A DNA stretch of 53,437 nt from a virus. The position numbers were made by a program, and so were the translations under genes. Below are positions 1-8,469 of the stretch, piece by piece; the first letter of the stretch is position 1; the number at the start of each line of letters is the position of its first letter. Below the pieces are notes generated by a model. It ran no database searches and was not told the origin of the DNA. It was given only the letters and a program-made list of their open reading frames with translations. The DNA is taken from positions 1 to 53,437 of the IMG/VR virus record IMGVR_UViG_3300035698_021304; one strand, 5' to 3'.

Positions 1-225
1 ACAGAGTACACTGGAACTTTGGTGCAAGCTTCTATTGGAGATGTAAGGGATGGAATTTTTTATGGTGCTGGTGGTATAACATTGGAGGGCACTTTGGAAT
101 TGCCCCCAAGACCCACTGTAATAGCAGCTTATGGTTATGGAGATGGAGGGGTAGAGTTTACAGGGCAGTTTGCAAATACTAAGGTGGCGAAGTTAACTGG
201 GTCGCCTGTAACAGGAGCGTTTTAA
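1..225 (+). CDS. C-terminal end of a repeat-containing virion protein (partial)
   Basis: The frame is open from base 1, so the gene begins upstream and only its last 74 residues are visible. Two copies of a short glycine-rich repeat can be seen: one with DVRDGI-x-YG followed by GTL (about residues 14-32) and a looser one with AYGYGDGG...FTGQF. Repeats of the VRDG-x-x-YG...GTL type are common at the ends of phage tail-fibre and baseplate-associated proteins, so a virion surface role is inferred. The TAA stop overlaps the ATG of the next gene (TAATG), which suggests translational coupling. The true start and full domain structure cannot be seen. Confidence 0.6.
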   Translation, partial: TEYTGTLVQASIGDVRDGIFYGAGGITLEGTLELPPRPTVIAAYGYGDGGVEFTGQFANTKVAKLTGSPVTGAF

Positions 226-632
226 TGTTGTACTATGTTTATTTTAGTGAGGCTGGAGTACCTAAGGCAGGTTTGACTCCTACTTGGGAGTCTTTGGATA
301 CTGCAGAAAATGGAACTGCTAAGGTGGGACCTACTATTGCAGAGGTTGGTGGAGGGTGGTATAATTTTGATATCCAATTTGGTACTCTCCCTTGGGATGT
401 GAAGACGGAAGATTTATTAGGAGTAATTGATGGTGGAGGAGGTTTGTTAAATATTGATCGTTACAAGCCAGTGTCTATTACTATAAGGGGTTTAGCATTA
501 GCCTCAATGACTCATAAGACTACCTTTAATCATACTGATAGGCAAGCAAAGGTATATGACACTGCTGGTAGCCAGTTAGAGCTGACTCTAACTTCTTCTG
601 GTACGACTACTGAAACAAGGGCATTAAGTTAG
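225..632 (+). CDS. Hypothetical small virion-associated protein
   Basis: A 135-residue protein starting at an ATG that overlaps the upstream stop by one base and ending at a TAG that overlaps the next GTG start. It is rich in Gly, Thr and Val with alternating hydrophobic residues (for example GGGWYNFDI), as expected for a beta-sandwich. No signal peptide or membrane segment is seen. The composition and the position in a tightly coupled run of late genes suggest a structural protein close to the preceding repeat protein. I do not recognise the family and propose no enzymatic role. Confidence 0.6.
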   Translation: MLYYVYFSEAGVPKAGLTPTWESLDTAENGTAKVGPTIAEVGGGWYNFDIQFGTLPWDVKTEDLLGVIDGGGGLLNIDRYKPVSITIRGLALASMTHKTTFNHTDRQAKVYDTAGSQLELTLTSSGTTTETRALS

Positions 633-2317
633 TGAGTGTATTAGATCCCACGAGAGATGATTTAGACCAAGAGTTGTTTACTGGAGAGCTCTTGAAGGGG
701 ACAGTCTCTCAGCAGATCTTGAAGTTAACAGAAAGTCTTGAGCAGTTTGGTAGGGTGATGGATGTTTATATTGTGGGAGGTATTCTTTCTTATCAATGGA
801 AGGAAGATAGTGATATAGATGTTACTGTGGTGATGGTGACAAAAGATGCTTTGAGTATGGAGGCTGCTCAGAAGCATGCTGTAGCGATCTCTGAGACGCC
901 TGCTAAAGGTACAAAACATCCAATTAACTTCTTTGTAAGAGGTGATTTTCCGATAGAAACTTATGATGGCGCGTACAATGTGCGCAGGGATGAGTTAGTC
1001 AAAGGCCCGTACTCCTTCTCTGCAAATATTGAACAGTATATGCAATACTTCCGTAAACAGATTGGGGAGATGGATAAGTGGAAGGCAGAGTTGGACAGGG
1101 ATATAGTGGATTATGAGACTTTGGATAAGATGCCTGTTGGAGATAAGAAGGCTTTACAGAAGAGGGTAGAGAAGAAGCTTACAGAGATTGAGTTGGATGT
1201 AAATTCTCTGGTGGATAAGTATAAACATATGCACACCTTGAGGACGAAGGTGTTTGCAGAACCTCTATCTGCACAGGACTTGCAGAAGTATAAGAGTAAG
1301 AATTTGTTGCCGGATGCTGTGGTGTATAAAATGTTAGAAAGGTATATGTACTCTCAGTTAGCTGCTACCCTAAAGGAATTGTTAAAGTCTACTGGTGGAG
1401 AAATTGAGACTCCGGAGCAGGTAGATAAGGTGAAGACTGCTTTGAGAAGGGAAGAAAAAGTGGGAGATATAGAAAAGATAGTAAATAGTTTGTTAGAGAG
1501 AGAAGAATGGGAGGAAGAAGAGGAAGAAGACGGGCCTGATCCTGAGTTTAATCCTTATTTTCTTTATGGTCATACTCAGGGGGATGAGGCAATGGATGAT
1601 ATTGATAAGGTAGTAGATAAGGGGGTTGCTTATTTGAAAAGGTTGCCTGGGGTGGGGGTGGATACTAATATTGATTTAGCTATTGCTAAATGGTTTTGCC
1701 GTATTTCTTCTTCAGATGTGGCGTTATCTTCTGTTTCTTTTGGGGCTGGTAGGAAGATAGGACAGGTACCTAATCCTTTTCTTTTGAAGTGTCCTAAAGA
1801 ACAAGAAGTAGTTTTGACAAAGCAGATTTTGATTACCTTACAAAAGATGATAGAAGAGTTGGAGCTTATAGATGATAAGTATGGGGGAATAGGTTTGATG
1901 GATACCGCGTCTTTTCATGCAGTAGCAGATAATTTCTATGAGAGGTTGCATGAGGGAGGGAATAAGGGGATGCCTATAAGTTTACAAATGCAAGGAGAGT
2001 ATGGAGCGGAGATGGGGAAGGTAGATCAAGTTGTTACTTCACAGCCCCCAAAACCACCAAAGGTAAGTAACGCTCCCACTCCAAAAGAGGCAGAAGAGCA
2101 GTTACGGTTATATACTCAAAAAAAGCAAGCTTTGGGAGATTTTTTACATGCTGCAGTGGTGTTGGATGTTAGTAGGATGGAGAGGTTGTTAGGGGGGAAT
2201 ACTGCTCTGGTGGCTGAGACAGTTACTAAATGGTTGCAGTGGGTTGTACAGAGAGTTCCAATGTCTGTTATTGGAAATGAAATAGCTTATCAGCATCATC
2301 TATCAGGAGGAAAGTAG
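632..2317 (+). CDS. Nucleotidyltransferase-domain protein, possible internal head protein
   Basis: A 561-residue protein with a GTG start overlapping the previous stop. Residues about 47-70 contain GG followed by DSDIDVTVV, the signature of the polymerase-beta-like nucleotidyltransferase fold, where the two Asp bind metal. The rest of that domain runs to about residue 130 and includes a further Asp-bearing strand (NFFVRGDF). The middle is charged and probably helical or coiled-coil. Near residue 285 is IEKIVNSLLEREEWEEEEEE, whose LLERE core recurs at the N termini of the next two proteins. The C-terminal 250 residues are unrecognised. Nucleotidyltransferase domains are known in phage genomes, but substrate and product (nucleotide, tRNA or protein) are unknown here. 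The LLERE/acidic junction may be a processing site; that is inference. Confidence 0.7.
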   Translation: MSVLDPTRDDLDQELFTGELLKGTVSQQILKLTESLEQFGRVMDVYIVGGILSYQWKEDSDIDVTVVMVTKDALSMEAAQKHAVAISETPAKGTKHPINFFVRGDFPIETYDGAYNVRRDELVKGPYSFSANIEQYMQYFRKQIGEMDKWKAELDRDIVDYETLDKMPVGDKKALQKRVEKKLTEIELDVNSLVDKYKHMHTLRTKVFAEPLSAQDLQKYKSKNLLPDAVVYKMLERYMYSQLAATLKELLKSTGGEIETPEQVDKVKTALRREEKVGDIEKIVNSLLEREEWEEEEEEDGPDPEFNPYFLYGHTQGDEAMDDIDKVVDKGVAYLKRLPGVGVDTNIDLAIAKWFCRISSSDVALSSVSFGAGRKIGQVPNPFLLKCPKEQEVVLTKQILITLQKMIEELELIDDKYGGIGLMDTASFHAVADNFYERLHEGGNKGMPISLQMQGEYGAEMGKVDQVVTSQPPKPPKVSNAPTPKEAEEQLRLYTQKKQALGDFLHAAVVLDVSRMERLLGGNTALVAETVTKWLQWVVQRVPMSVIGNEIAYQHHLSGGK

Positions 2318-2919
2318 TGTCAAAGGAAATGGAGCAGTTGGTAGATCAGCTACTGGAGAGGGATCTTGATATTGGAAAGGTGTTAAGAACTGCTGTTGCC
2401 ACTGGAGTACTTGGGACTGCTGCTTTGGTAGGGTTGTCACCTAAGGTTAAGAAACCCCCTATCCCACAAGTACCTGCTGTCGTGAGCTCAGAGCCAGAGG
2501 CTATTAAGAAACCCCAGGAGAGACCAAGGGAGGAAGCTATCCTGATAGATATGAAGAGGATAGCTGAGATAGAATCCTTTAATAATCCGTTGGCTGTTAA
2601 TAAGAGGTCTGGTGCAAGAGGTAGGTACCAGATTCGTAAGCCCACCTGGGAGGAGACGGTAAAGAGGATGGGGGAGGATTGGAGTTTTGAGGATGCCTTT
2701 GACCCTGAAAAAAGTTATAAGGTAGCCAATTACTATATGCATAAAAGGATACCTCAGATGCTGAGGTATTATGGTGTCCCAGATTCTGTAGAAACAAGGT
2801 TAGCTGCTTACAATTGGGGAGTGGGTCATTTGGAGAGGGTGTATAATAAGTATAGAGAGGCTTGGCAAGAACATCTTCCTAAAGAGACAAGAGATTACTT
2901 TGTGAAGTATGCAAGATGA
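2317..2919 (+). CDS. Lytic transglycosylase (SLT fold), virion peptidoglycan hydrolase
   Basis: A 200-residue protein with GTG start 6 bases after a perfect AGGAGG. The C-terminal half matches goose-type/SLT lytic transglycosylases: the catalytic Glu lies in IAEIESFNNP (about residue 89), followed by SGARGRYQI, and the AAYNWG motif lies near residue 163. Such enzymes cleave the MurNAc-GlcNAc bond and help phages cross the cell wall. The N-terminal 16 residues (QLVDQLLERD core) resemble those of the next gene, and a hydrophobic stretch (about residues 22-40) follows. There is no conventional signal peptide, and the context among virion genes suggests an ejected or tail/head-associated muralytic enzyme rather than a holin-dependent endolysin. 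Confidence 0.82.
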   Translation: MSKEMEQLVDQLLERDLDIGKVLRTAVATGVLGTAALVGLSPKVKKPPIPQVPAVVSSEPEAIKKPQERPREEAILIDMKRIAEIESFNNPLAVNKRSGARGRYQIRKPTWEETVKRMGEDWSFEDAFDPEKSYKVANYYMHKRIPQMLRYYGVPDSVETRLAAYNWGVGHLERVYNKYREAWQEHLPKETRDYFVKYAR

Positions 2920-3454
2920 AATACAAAAGGTAATAGATCAACTCCTTGAAAGAGAGGATCCTGATCCTGAAGACATAGATTGGGGTGAACCCCTTTCAGG
3001 AAAGGAACCCTTTGTTCCAAGAAGTGCACGATGGAAAGCAGAGTGGGAGGATGCAGGTATTCCTATTGCCTCAGATCACGTTGGTCAGTTAGGTGGGCAG
3101 GAATTGTTATGCTCTGCTCTTAGATGGATGAATGATGAGGAGTTGGCTAATTTGACAAGTGCGGTGTTGGATGATCCTGAGTTTGTGGAAGGCTCAGTAT
3201 ATGGGTCCTTAAGGGTAATGGTAGATGCTATGGGTCTTAGAGAAGTAGAGTTTATAGAGGATATGGGAATAGACCCCGCATGGTCAGATTTGAGGATTCT
3301 TATACATGTGATGGAACAGAGTGAGACTTGGGGAGAGTTTGTAGGGGCTTTGGTGGCTAGTTATCCTCATTTTGATCAGGGGGATAAGCTACGGTTGAGA
3401 CCTTTCCTTACTACGATTGTACGTGAGTTAAGTATACAGGGGGCAGATCATTAA
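2909..3454 (+). CDS. Hypothetical acidic protein with shared N-terminal LLERE tag
   Basis: A 181-residue acidic protein whose ATG lies 11 bases inside the transglycosylase gene. Its first residues, EIQKVIDQLLEREDPD, closely resemble the start of the transglycosylase (EMEQLVDQLLERDLD) and an internal segment of the nucleotidyltransferase protein. The remainder is mostly helical by appearance, with no recognisable catalytic motif. The common N-terminal segment suggests that these proteins are sorted together, perhaps into the prohead, and trimmed by the gp21-type protease encoded downstream, whose T4 relative cuts after (L/I)xE. That is a hypothesis; the body of the protein is of unknown function. 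Confidence 0.6.
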   Translation: MQDEIQKVIDQLLEREDPDPEDIDWGEPLSGKEPFVPRSARWKAEWEDAGIPIASDHVGQLGGQELLCSALRWMNDEELANLTSAVLDDPEFVEGSVYGSLRVMVDAMGLREVEFIEDMGIDPAWSDLRILIHVMEQSETWGEFVGALVASYPHFDQGDKLRLRPFLTTIVRELSIQGADH

Positions 3455-3472
3455 GAAAGAGGTAAAAGTAAG

Positions 3473-5014
3473 ATGGCAGATATGGTAAGAAATGGGTTTG
3501 ACCGTGCAGCAGTTGTCCCCCGTAAGGTAGCGGATAGTGTTGCGCCTGAGAGTAAGAGTCCTAAGTTAGAGATTGAGGGTATGGGTGATGGGTGTGAGAT
3601 GGCTGCTTGGGGAGAGGTGGGGCAGAACGAGCGGGTCATGGGTTCGTTAGAGAACGTCCCTAGTGACCAGCTACCTATGGTGTATGAACAGCTGAAGGCA
3701 AAGGAATTGAAGTTCCATACTCTTAAGCATGGTGAAGTCTCTGAGGTGATCTATTATGATAACCTTGATGAGAAAGTGTTGCTTGGTATCTCTTTACGAG
3801 CAAGAGATTTGGGAGTAGAGGAACCAGGGTTGTCTACTTTGGAACATATGGAGTTGGGTAAGTTGTTTGGTTTCTCGCAAGAGAAGGTAGAGCGTATGGC
3901 TAAGAGTCTAGAAGCAGCCACGAGGGAAGCTGGAGCCCATGGTAAGGAGCCCGTGCCTGCTGCTTTGGGAGTAGATGGTGCTATTGATGCTTTGTTGGGT
4001 GAGGCGAGTTTGGAAGAAGTGTTACCCGCCTTAGCTGCCCTGGGTACGGTCTCTGCCCTGAGTGTGGGTCCTACTCTGAAGGATGTTTGGAGGCGGGTCA
4101 CTGGTGATTATGAAGGGAGTGAGGTGAAGGATCCAAACGATGCTTTGCAAAAGGTGCAGAAGGTGATAGCTTCGCAAGAGGTAGGTGAAGAGGAGAAGGA
4201 TGCAGTTCTTGTTGGGATGTTGCGGGATATTGAGAAGAAGGAGACTGGGTTTTCTATGTTGCAGGCAGGTAAAGATTGGGAGGGAGCAAAAACTACCATT
4301 CAACAATACTTGAAGGGTAGGGGAAAGGAGGTTCCAGGTGTGGCAGGATTGCCCCAAACTTCTCAGAGAATTACTAGACAGAATACTTCATTAGCACCTA
4401 ATCCTACACAGAAGATTACCCCACAAGCACCTATTCCTGTTGAGAGTATGGTTGAAAGGATGATAAAAGGGAAGTCAAAGGGTCCTGTAAAGATTAAGAA
4501 GGCAGGAGAGCCTGTAAAGGTTAAGAAGGTAACTGATGCTCCTACTGCTGCCCAGATGAAAGTCTTTCGTAAGGTAACTTCTGAGTGGGTTACTGCTAAG
4601 AAGGAGCTCAAGAAATTAGAGGTTACTGTGAAGGAGCTCAAAGCGGGTATGGGTATAAATGCTAAGGAGATGTTACCTATCCTTGAGCAGTTAAAGGATC
4701 AGCAGATAAAGATTGATGGTGTGATAGTAGCTTTGCAGAGTAGAGCTAGTGCTGGGGGTTATCAAAAGCCGTGGAACTATGCTTTGCGTTTATTAGAGGA
4801 GCATCTGCCTAAAATAGCAGAGCAGGCAAAGGAGTACCAGAAGTCTTTAGCATCTGTCTCTAAGTTCCCGAAGATGAAAGCTGTGGAAGAACGAAAAGGA
4901 ATTGTGGGGAAAGCATTTGGGGTTTTGAAAAGTGTAGTTAGTCGTTTACGAGAATGGATAAAGAAGAATAATGCTTGGATTGGGAAGGCCCATCGGGCTA
5001 TAGTTGGAGAGTAA
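3473..5014 (+). CDS. Hypothetical 513-residue late protein with coiled-coil C terminus
   Basis: Starts at an ATG 18 bases after the previous stop with a weak purine-rich RBS. The N-terminal 130 residues are mixed. Residues about 165-205 are Ala/Leu-rich. The last 160 residues carry long Lys/Glu heptad-like helices, including two neighbouring KKELKKLE and KELKAG-type segments, consistent with a coiled coil. A basic Pro/Lys stretch (GKSKGPVKIKKAGEPVKVKK) sits near residues 335-355 and could contact nucleic acid. I recognise no family. The position between the transglycosylase group and small structural genes suggests a virion or head-assembly component. Confidence 0.6.
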   Translation: MADMVRNGFDRAAVVPRKVADSVAPESKSPKLEIEGMGDGCEMAAWGEVGQNERVMGSLENVPSDQLPMVYEQLKAKELKFHTLKHGEVSEVIYYDNLDEKVLLGISLRARDLGVEEPGLSTLEHMELGKLFGFSQEKVERMAKSLEAATREAGAHGKEPVPAALGVDGAIDALLGEASLEEVLPALAALGTVSALSVGPTLKDVWRRVTGDYEGSEVKDPNDALQKVQKVIASQEVGEEEKDAVLVGMLRDIEKKETGFSMLQAGKDWEGAKTTIQQYLKGRGKEVPGVAGLPQTSQRITRQNTSLAPNPTQKITPQAPIPVESMVERMIKGKSKGPVKIKKAGEPVKVKKVTDAPTAAQMKVFRKVTSEWVTAKKELKKLEVTVKELKAGMGINAKEMLPILEQLKDQQIKIDGVIVALQSRASAGGYQKPWNYALRLLEEHLPKIAEQAKEYQKSLASVSKFPKMKAVEERKGIVGKAFGVLKSVVSRLREWIKKNNAWIGKAHRAIVGE

Positions 5015-5015
5015 G

Positions 5016-5771
5016 ATGGCACAGAAAGATCAGTTACCGAAAGTGGAACAGGACTTCTTGCAAGGGTTGCTTGAGCAGGCTACTCCGGTAGCCACCCCTA
5101 CAGTAGAAACTCCTGTGCAACAGGAAGGTCTTATTAAGGATTGGTTAGAGAAGGAGATACAAACTGCTATAGTGGCGGCTAAAGTCTCTCCTGCTAATCG
5201 TGCAAGTGTAGAGGATGCAGTATTGGCTGCTGCCTTAGGTGGTAAACTTGGAAGTGGTGCTCCTTCGGAGAGGACTGCGGATGCTATCCGGTCTATGGTA
5301 AGAGAAATTGGGTCTGCTCAAGCCCCTGAAGCGTCTGGTGAGGAGTTGGAGCCAGATTTGGAGTTGGATCTTCCTCCAGAGCCTGTGAAGAAAGAAGAGC
5401 CCCCGAAGGAAGAGCCCCCGAAGGAAGTAGATCCAACAAAGGTTGCTGATCCATCTGCTCCTGGAGTAGAGGCTCCTAAGGATACTTTAGCTGCTGTATT
5501 GGGTGCAGGAGATAATGCTCCGTGGAAGAGAGTAGGAGAGGAAACTTTTAAGTCGGGGCAAGAGGTACTTGTTACTGAACAGGTGGGGAAGTTCTTTGTA
5601 GGTATAGTGCGTGCATTTGAGCCAGGTTTCATTGTGGTGGAAGATACTGTTGGGGAACTCAGGAAGGTGCCTTTGGGTTATGTTACCACTCCAGATTGTC
5701 CAGAGTCTATATTAGAGCAGGCTATGGGTGGAGATGTTGCAGGAGCTATTGCAAGCTTAATAAGAGAGTAA
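5016..5771 (+). CDS. Hypothetical protein with Pro/Glu-rich linker
   Basis: A 251-residue protein. I choose the ATG at 5016 because GGAG lies 7 bases upstream; an in-frame TTG four codons earlier is possible. The N-terminal half is helical and Ala-rich. Residues about 112-145 are a low-complexity Pro/Glu/Lys linker with a tandem EEPPK repeat. The final 85 residues look like a compact beta domain (VLVTEQVGKFFVGIVRAFEPG), reminiscent of small SH3/KOW-like folds, though that is only an impression. It ends AGAIASLIRE. Role unknown; probably a late structural or assembly protein, given its neighbours. Confidence 0.6.
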   Translation: MAQKDQLPKVEQDFLQGLLEQATPVATPTVETPVQQEGLIKDWLEKEIQTAIVAAKVSPANRASVEDAVLAAALGGKLGSGAPSERTADAIRSMVREIGSAQAPEASGEELEPDLELDLPPEPVKKEEPPKEEPPKEVDPTKVADPSAPGVEAPKDTLAAVLGAGDNAPWKRVGEETFKSGQEVLVTEQVGKFFVGIVRAFEPGFIVVEDTVGELRKVPLGYVTTPDCPESILEQAMGGDVAGAIASLIRE

Positions 5772-5826
5772 GATGATAGTAGCTGAAAGAGAGAGGTTAC
5801 TAGATTATTAGGATAAGGAGTTAAAA

Positions 5827-6180
5827 GTGTTTGACTTAATACAAGATGTGATAGATGTGCCATTGGCATTGACTACTGTACTGCAAGTGAGGGAAACCTC
5901 TTCTTTGCAAAGGTCTTTTATGTTCCAGAACTTGACTGCTTCTGTTATCAGTGTGCGAATAGAGTACAGTGCTGATGGTGGGGCAACCTGGACGTTGATA
6001 GACACTGCTTTTGATGTGGGTATTGAAGGTGGGGGAACGGATGTCATAGTCAAGAATATCATACAGAATAATATTTTGCGGGTGAGAGCTTCTGGTGGTG
6101 GAGATGATAGAGATATGAGTATAGGGTTGGCCCGTGCCTACTTGAGCACCACTGACGTTTGGGGATTGCCTTACATTTAA
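5827..6180 (+). CDS. Small beta-rich virion protein
   Basis: A 117-residue protein with GTG start preceded by AAGGAG at about 10 bases. It contains VRIEYSADGGATWTLIDTAF followed by alternating hydrophobic strands, a pattern typical of Ig-like or jelly-roll phage decoration and fibre-associated domains. The S-x-DGG-x-TW motif has a counterpart in the 19974 gene product (STDGVTYTPI), so the two may share a fold. It is the last gene before the glycan island; a substrate role for the island enzymes is possible but unproven. The 56 bases upstream hold only the RBS and no other credible gene. Confidence 0.6.
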   Translation: MFDLIQDVIDVPLALTTVLQVRETSSLQRSFMFQNLTASVISVRIEYSADGGATWTLIDTAFDVGIEGGGTDVIVKNIIQNNILRVRASGGGDDRDMSIGLARAYLSTTDVWGLPYI

Positions 6181-6201
6181 GAAATAGTTAGGAGGCTTCT
6201 T

Positions 6202-7020
6202 TTGGAGGAGCAAGTTGATCTTGTAGCTTGTATTCGGGTTTGGGACCAAGTCCCTTTGGTGTGCGATACGGTAGACTCTATAAGATGTAATTCCAATTCC
6301 TCGCGTACCAAAGTGTTGATTATAGTGGATCATAACCCCTCTTCATATGAAGCTCTATTAAAGATATATGGTCCAGAGGTGGTGATTAATGCTAGTTGCA
6401 GGTATAATATTCCTAATTTGTTTGGGTTGTTGTTAGAGACTTTGGAGCATGTCATATCTCGTTGGGGGTACGTTCACTTTTTGTCTATGGATTATGATGC
6501 TTATTTCCTGCAACCCAAAGCAGATGAGGCTTTATTGAATCTAGTTACCAAGCCTACTGCGGGGTTGTATGGTTTGTATGAACCCCAGAATTGGAATTGG
6601 TCTCCTCTAGTCAAAAACCGGAGAGCAATAATCAGGGAGTGGTTGGGAGCCTTTCCTAAGGGGTATACTTCGGGGGAGATGTGTCAGGGAGGTTGTTACT
6701 TATTAACTGCTATGGCTTTGAAGTTGTTTCACGAGGCAGGTTTTTTGTCGAATCCTAAATGGAAGAAATTTTCACTTGCTACAGGTATGTGGGATGACCC
6801 TGTGGTGGGATTGCTTGTAAGGCATTTGGGTTTAAGTATTGAGGATGCTACCCCGGTTTTGCAAAGTTATTATCAATCCCCTTGTAGGCCACAAGGTTTG
6901 GAGAGGAAAGGGGTGTTTATTTATCATCCTATAAAGGTAGACAATAAGGGCAATGGAAAGCCTAAGGAGATAAAGACGCGTAATTACTTTAGAAAGTTAC
7001 GGGGGAGGAAGCTCTTATGA
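6202..7020 (+). CDS. GT-A fold glycosyltransferase, paralog of the 17816 gene product
   Basis: A 272-residue protein with TTG start six bases after GGAGG; no better ATG exists. HFLSMDYDAYF (about residues 92-102) supplies the acidic DxD-like metal/nucleotide-sugar motif of GT-A enzymes. Further conserved blocks are CQGGCYLLT, DDPVVGLLVRHLGLS and GLERKGVFIYHPIK. All of these align with the protein encoded at 17816-18637 (HFLSIDYDTLF, VQGGCMLLT, GLEKEGIKVFHPTK), so the two are clear paralogs bracketing the island. It overlaps the next gene by the tetranucleotide ATGA. Donor sugar and acceptor are unknown. Confidence 0.72.
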   Translation: MEEQVDLVACIRVWDQVPLVCDTVDSIRCNSNSSRTKVLIIVDHNPSSYEALLKIYGPEVVINASCRYNIPNLFGLLLETLEHVISRWGYVHFLSMDYDAYFLQPKADEALLNLVTKPTAGLYGLYEPQNWNWSPLVKNRRAIIREWLGAFPKGYTSGEMCQGGCYLLTAMALKLFHEAGFLSNPKWKKFSLATGMWDDPVVGLLVRHLGLSIEDATPVLQSYYQSPCRPQGLERKGVFIYHPIKVDNKGNGKPKEIKTRNYFRKLRGRKLL

Positions 7021-7664
7021 AGATAACTATTGTAAGTTGCGTGCATAATTGGGAAAGATATAATAGGTGGTTGGGGACTTGTTGCCAGCAAGCAGATGCC
7101 ACTGAGATGATTGACAACACTAATAACGCTCTCCCTGTAGCAGAGGTCTTGAATGTAGGATACAGTAGGGTGGCAGAGGGAGTGGTAGTCTTTGCTCATG
7201 AGGATGTACAGTTTTTGGGAGGAGGTATTCCTCAGTTGCGTAAGCAAATAGCTTGGTTAGAGGAGACTGATCCTTCTTGGGCAGTTGCAGGGGTGGTAGG
7301 TTTAGATCCTAATACTGGCCAATCTCGTTCAAGTTTTAAGGATCCTAATGTGTCTCTACTCAAGCAGAATGTCCCAGGAGAGGTGGGGGTATTAGATGAG
7401 TGTTGTTTGATCTTAAAAGCAAGAGATCAATTAGGTTTTGATGGAGATCTAGGATATCATTTATATGGAGCAGATGTGTGCTTACAGGCAAGGGCCCAGG
7501 GGCGGAAGTGTTATGCTTTAGACTTTCCAATATATCATGGTTCGGGTGGAGCCTTTGATAAGGCTTTCTACACTGCAGAGAAGGTACTGAAGAAGAAGTG
7601 GAAGGGTATGGGTATAGGTAGTATTCGGATCAATGCAATGGGTAGGGAGATTGTGTTTGAATAA
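7017..7664 (+). CDS. GT2-like glycosyltransferase (StrF-like family)
   Basis: A 215-residue protein beginning KITIVSCVHNW. It contains the block MIDNTNNALPVAEVLNVGYS followed by VVFAHEDVQF, characteristic of the small StrF-like glycosyltransferase family (Pfam Glyco_tranf_2_5 by recollection). HEDV takes the place of the DxD motif, and LGYHLYGADVCLQARAQGRK supplies the downstream acidic residue region. The start overlaps the previous stop as ATGA. It probably transfers a sugar in the cytoplasm as one step of the island glycan; the specific donor cannot be read. Confidence 0.72.
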   Translation: MKITIVSCVHNWERYNRWLGTCCQQADATEMIDNTNNALPVAEVLNVGYSRVAEGVVVFAHEDVQFLGGGIPQLRKQIAWLEETDPSWAVAGVVGLDPNTGQSRSSFKDPNVSLLKQNVPGEVGVLDECCLILKARDQLGFDGDLGYHLYGADVCLQARAQGRKCYALDFPIYHGSGGAFDKAFYTAEKVLKKKWKGMGIGSIRINAMGREIVFE

Positions 7665-8469
7665 GGGTAATGTTGCTATTGGTATTTGTACTTGTCGGCG
7701 ACCTATGCTTGTTAAACAACGGGTAGAGGAGGTACGTAGATTCTCTACCACCTCTCCGTTTATTTTCGTATCGGTAGATGGGCAGGAGAGGAAGATACTT
7801 CAGGTGTTGCAGAAGTTAGGGGTACCTTATCTCCTTTCTCCCTGGAAGGGGACTCCGGAGAATAAGAATAGAATATTGAAAGTACTGCAATATTTTCCGT
7901 GGGGATTCATTTTAGAGGATGATTGTGAGGTATGTAGGAAGGGGTGGGATCATTTATATGTAGCTTTGTCTCAGGCTACAGGTATTCATCATTTTAACTT
8001 TCAGCCTAAGGAATACCAAAAGAAAGGGAAGGCTCAAAAGATAATACGTCGGGTGGGTTTGAAGGCCTCTGCTCCTTTGGGGAGGGTATGTTTGCGGGGC
8101 TCTCAAGAGTTGAATGCCCTTATGATGTTTATGTCGCAGAAGGCTATTCAGGAGGTAGGAGGTTTCTATTTAGGGTTTGGTCCCTGGGGTTGGGCACACG
8201 TAGATTGGACAGAGAGGGCAATTGGTTTAGGTTTGGTACCTAAGGGGTTTAGGTCCATAAGCTTTAAGGAGGAGGATAGATATTTACAATATGTGAAAGG
8301 ATTGAAGTCTGTTACCTCTCCTCAGGTGAGAGAGAGTTCTTTTAATAAGGGTATTACTTTATATAGTAAGCGAGCTAAGCAAGTAGCTGAGTATGTGCCA
8401 ATCCAGACTACTGCTCCTTTGTCCTTTGGAGGGAATTGGCCTAAGTGGTTATTGGAGAAGTTATCATGA
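7657..8469 (+). CDS. GT-A fold glycosyltransferase
   Basis: I choose the TTG at 7657, seven bases after GGGAG, giving 270 residues that overlap the previous gene by 8 bases; an in-frame ATG at 7633 would lie deeper in the upstream gene and lacks a good RBS. NVAIGICTCRRP forms the first strand and WGFILEDDCEV (about residue 87) the acidic motif. A conserved GFGPWGWAHVDW block lies near residue 180, where GT2 enzymes have their catalytic-base region. It ends with an ATGA overlap to the next gene. Sugar specificity unknown. Confidence 0.65.
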   Translation: MNKGNVAIGICTCRRPMLVKQRVEEVRRFSTTSPFIFVSVDGQERKILQVLQKLGVPYLLSPWKGTPENKNRILKVLQYFPWGFILEDDCEVCRKGWDHLYVALSQATGIHHFNFQPKEYQKKGKAQKIIRRVGLKASAPLGRVCLRGSQELNALMMFMSQKAIQEVGGFYLGFGPWGWAHVDWTERAIGLGLVPKGFRSISFKEEDRYLQYVKGLKSVTSPQVRESSFNKGITLYSKRAKQVAEYVPIQTTAPLSFGGNWPKWLLEKLS

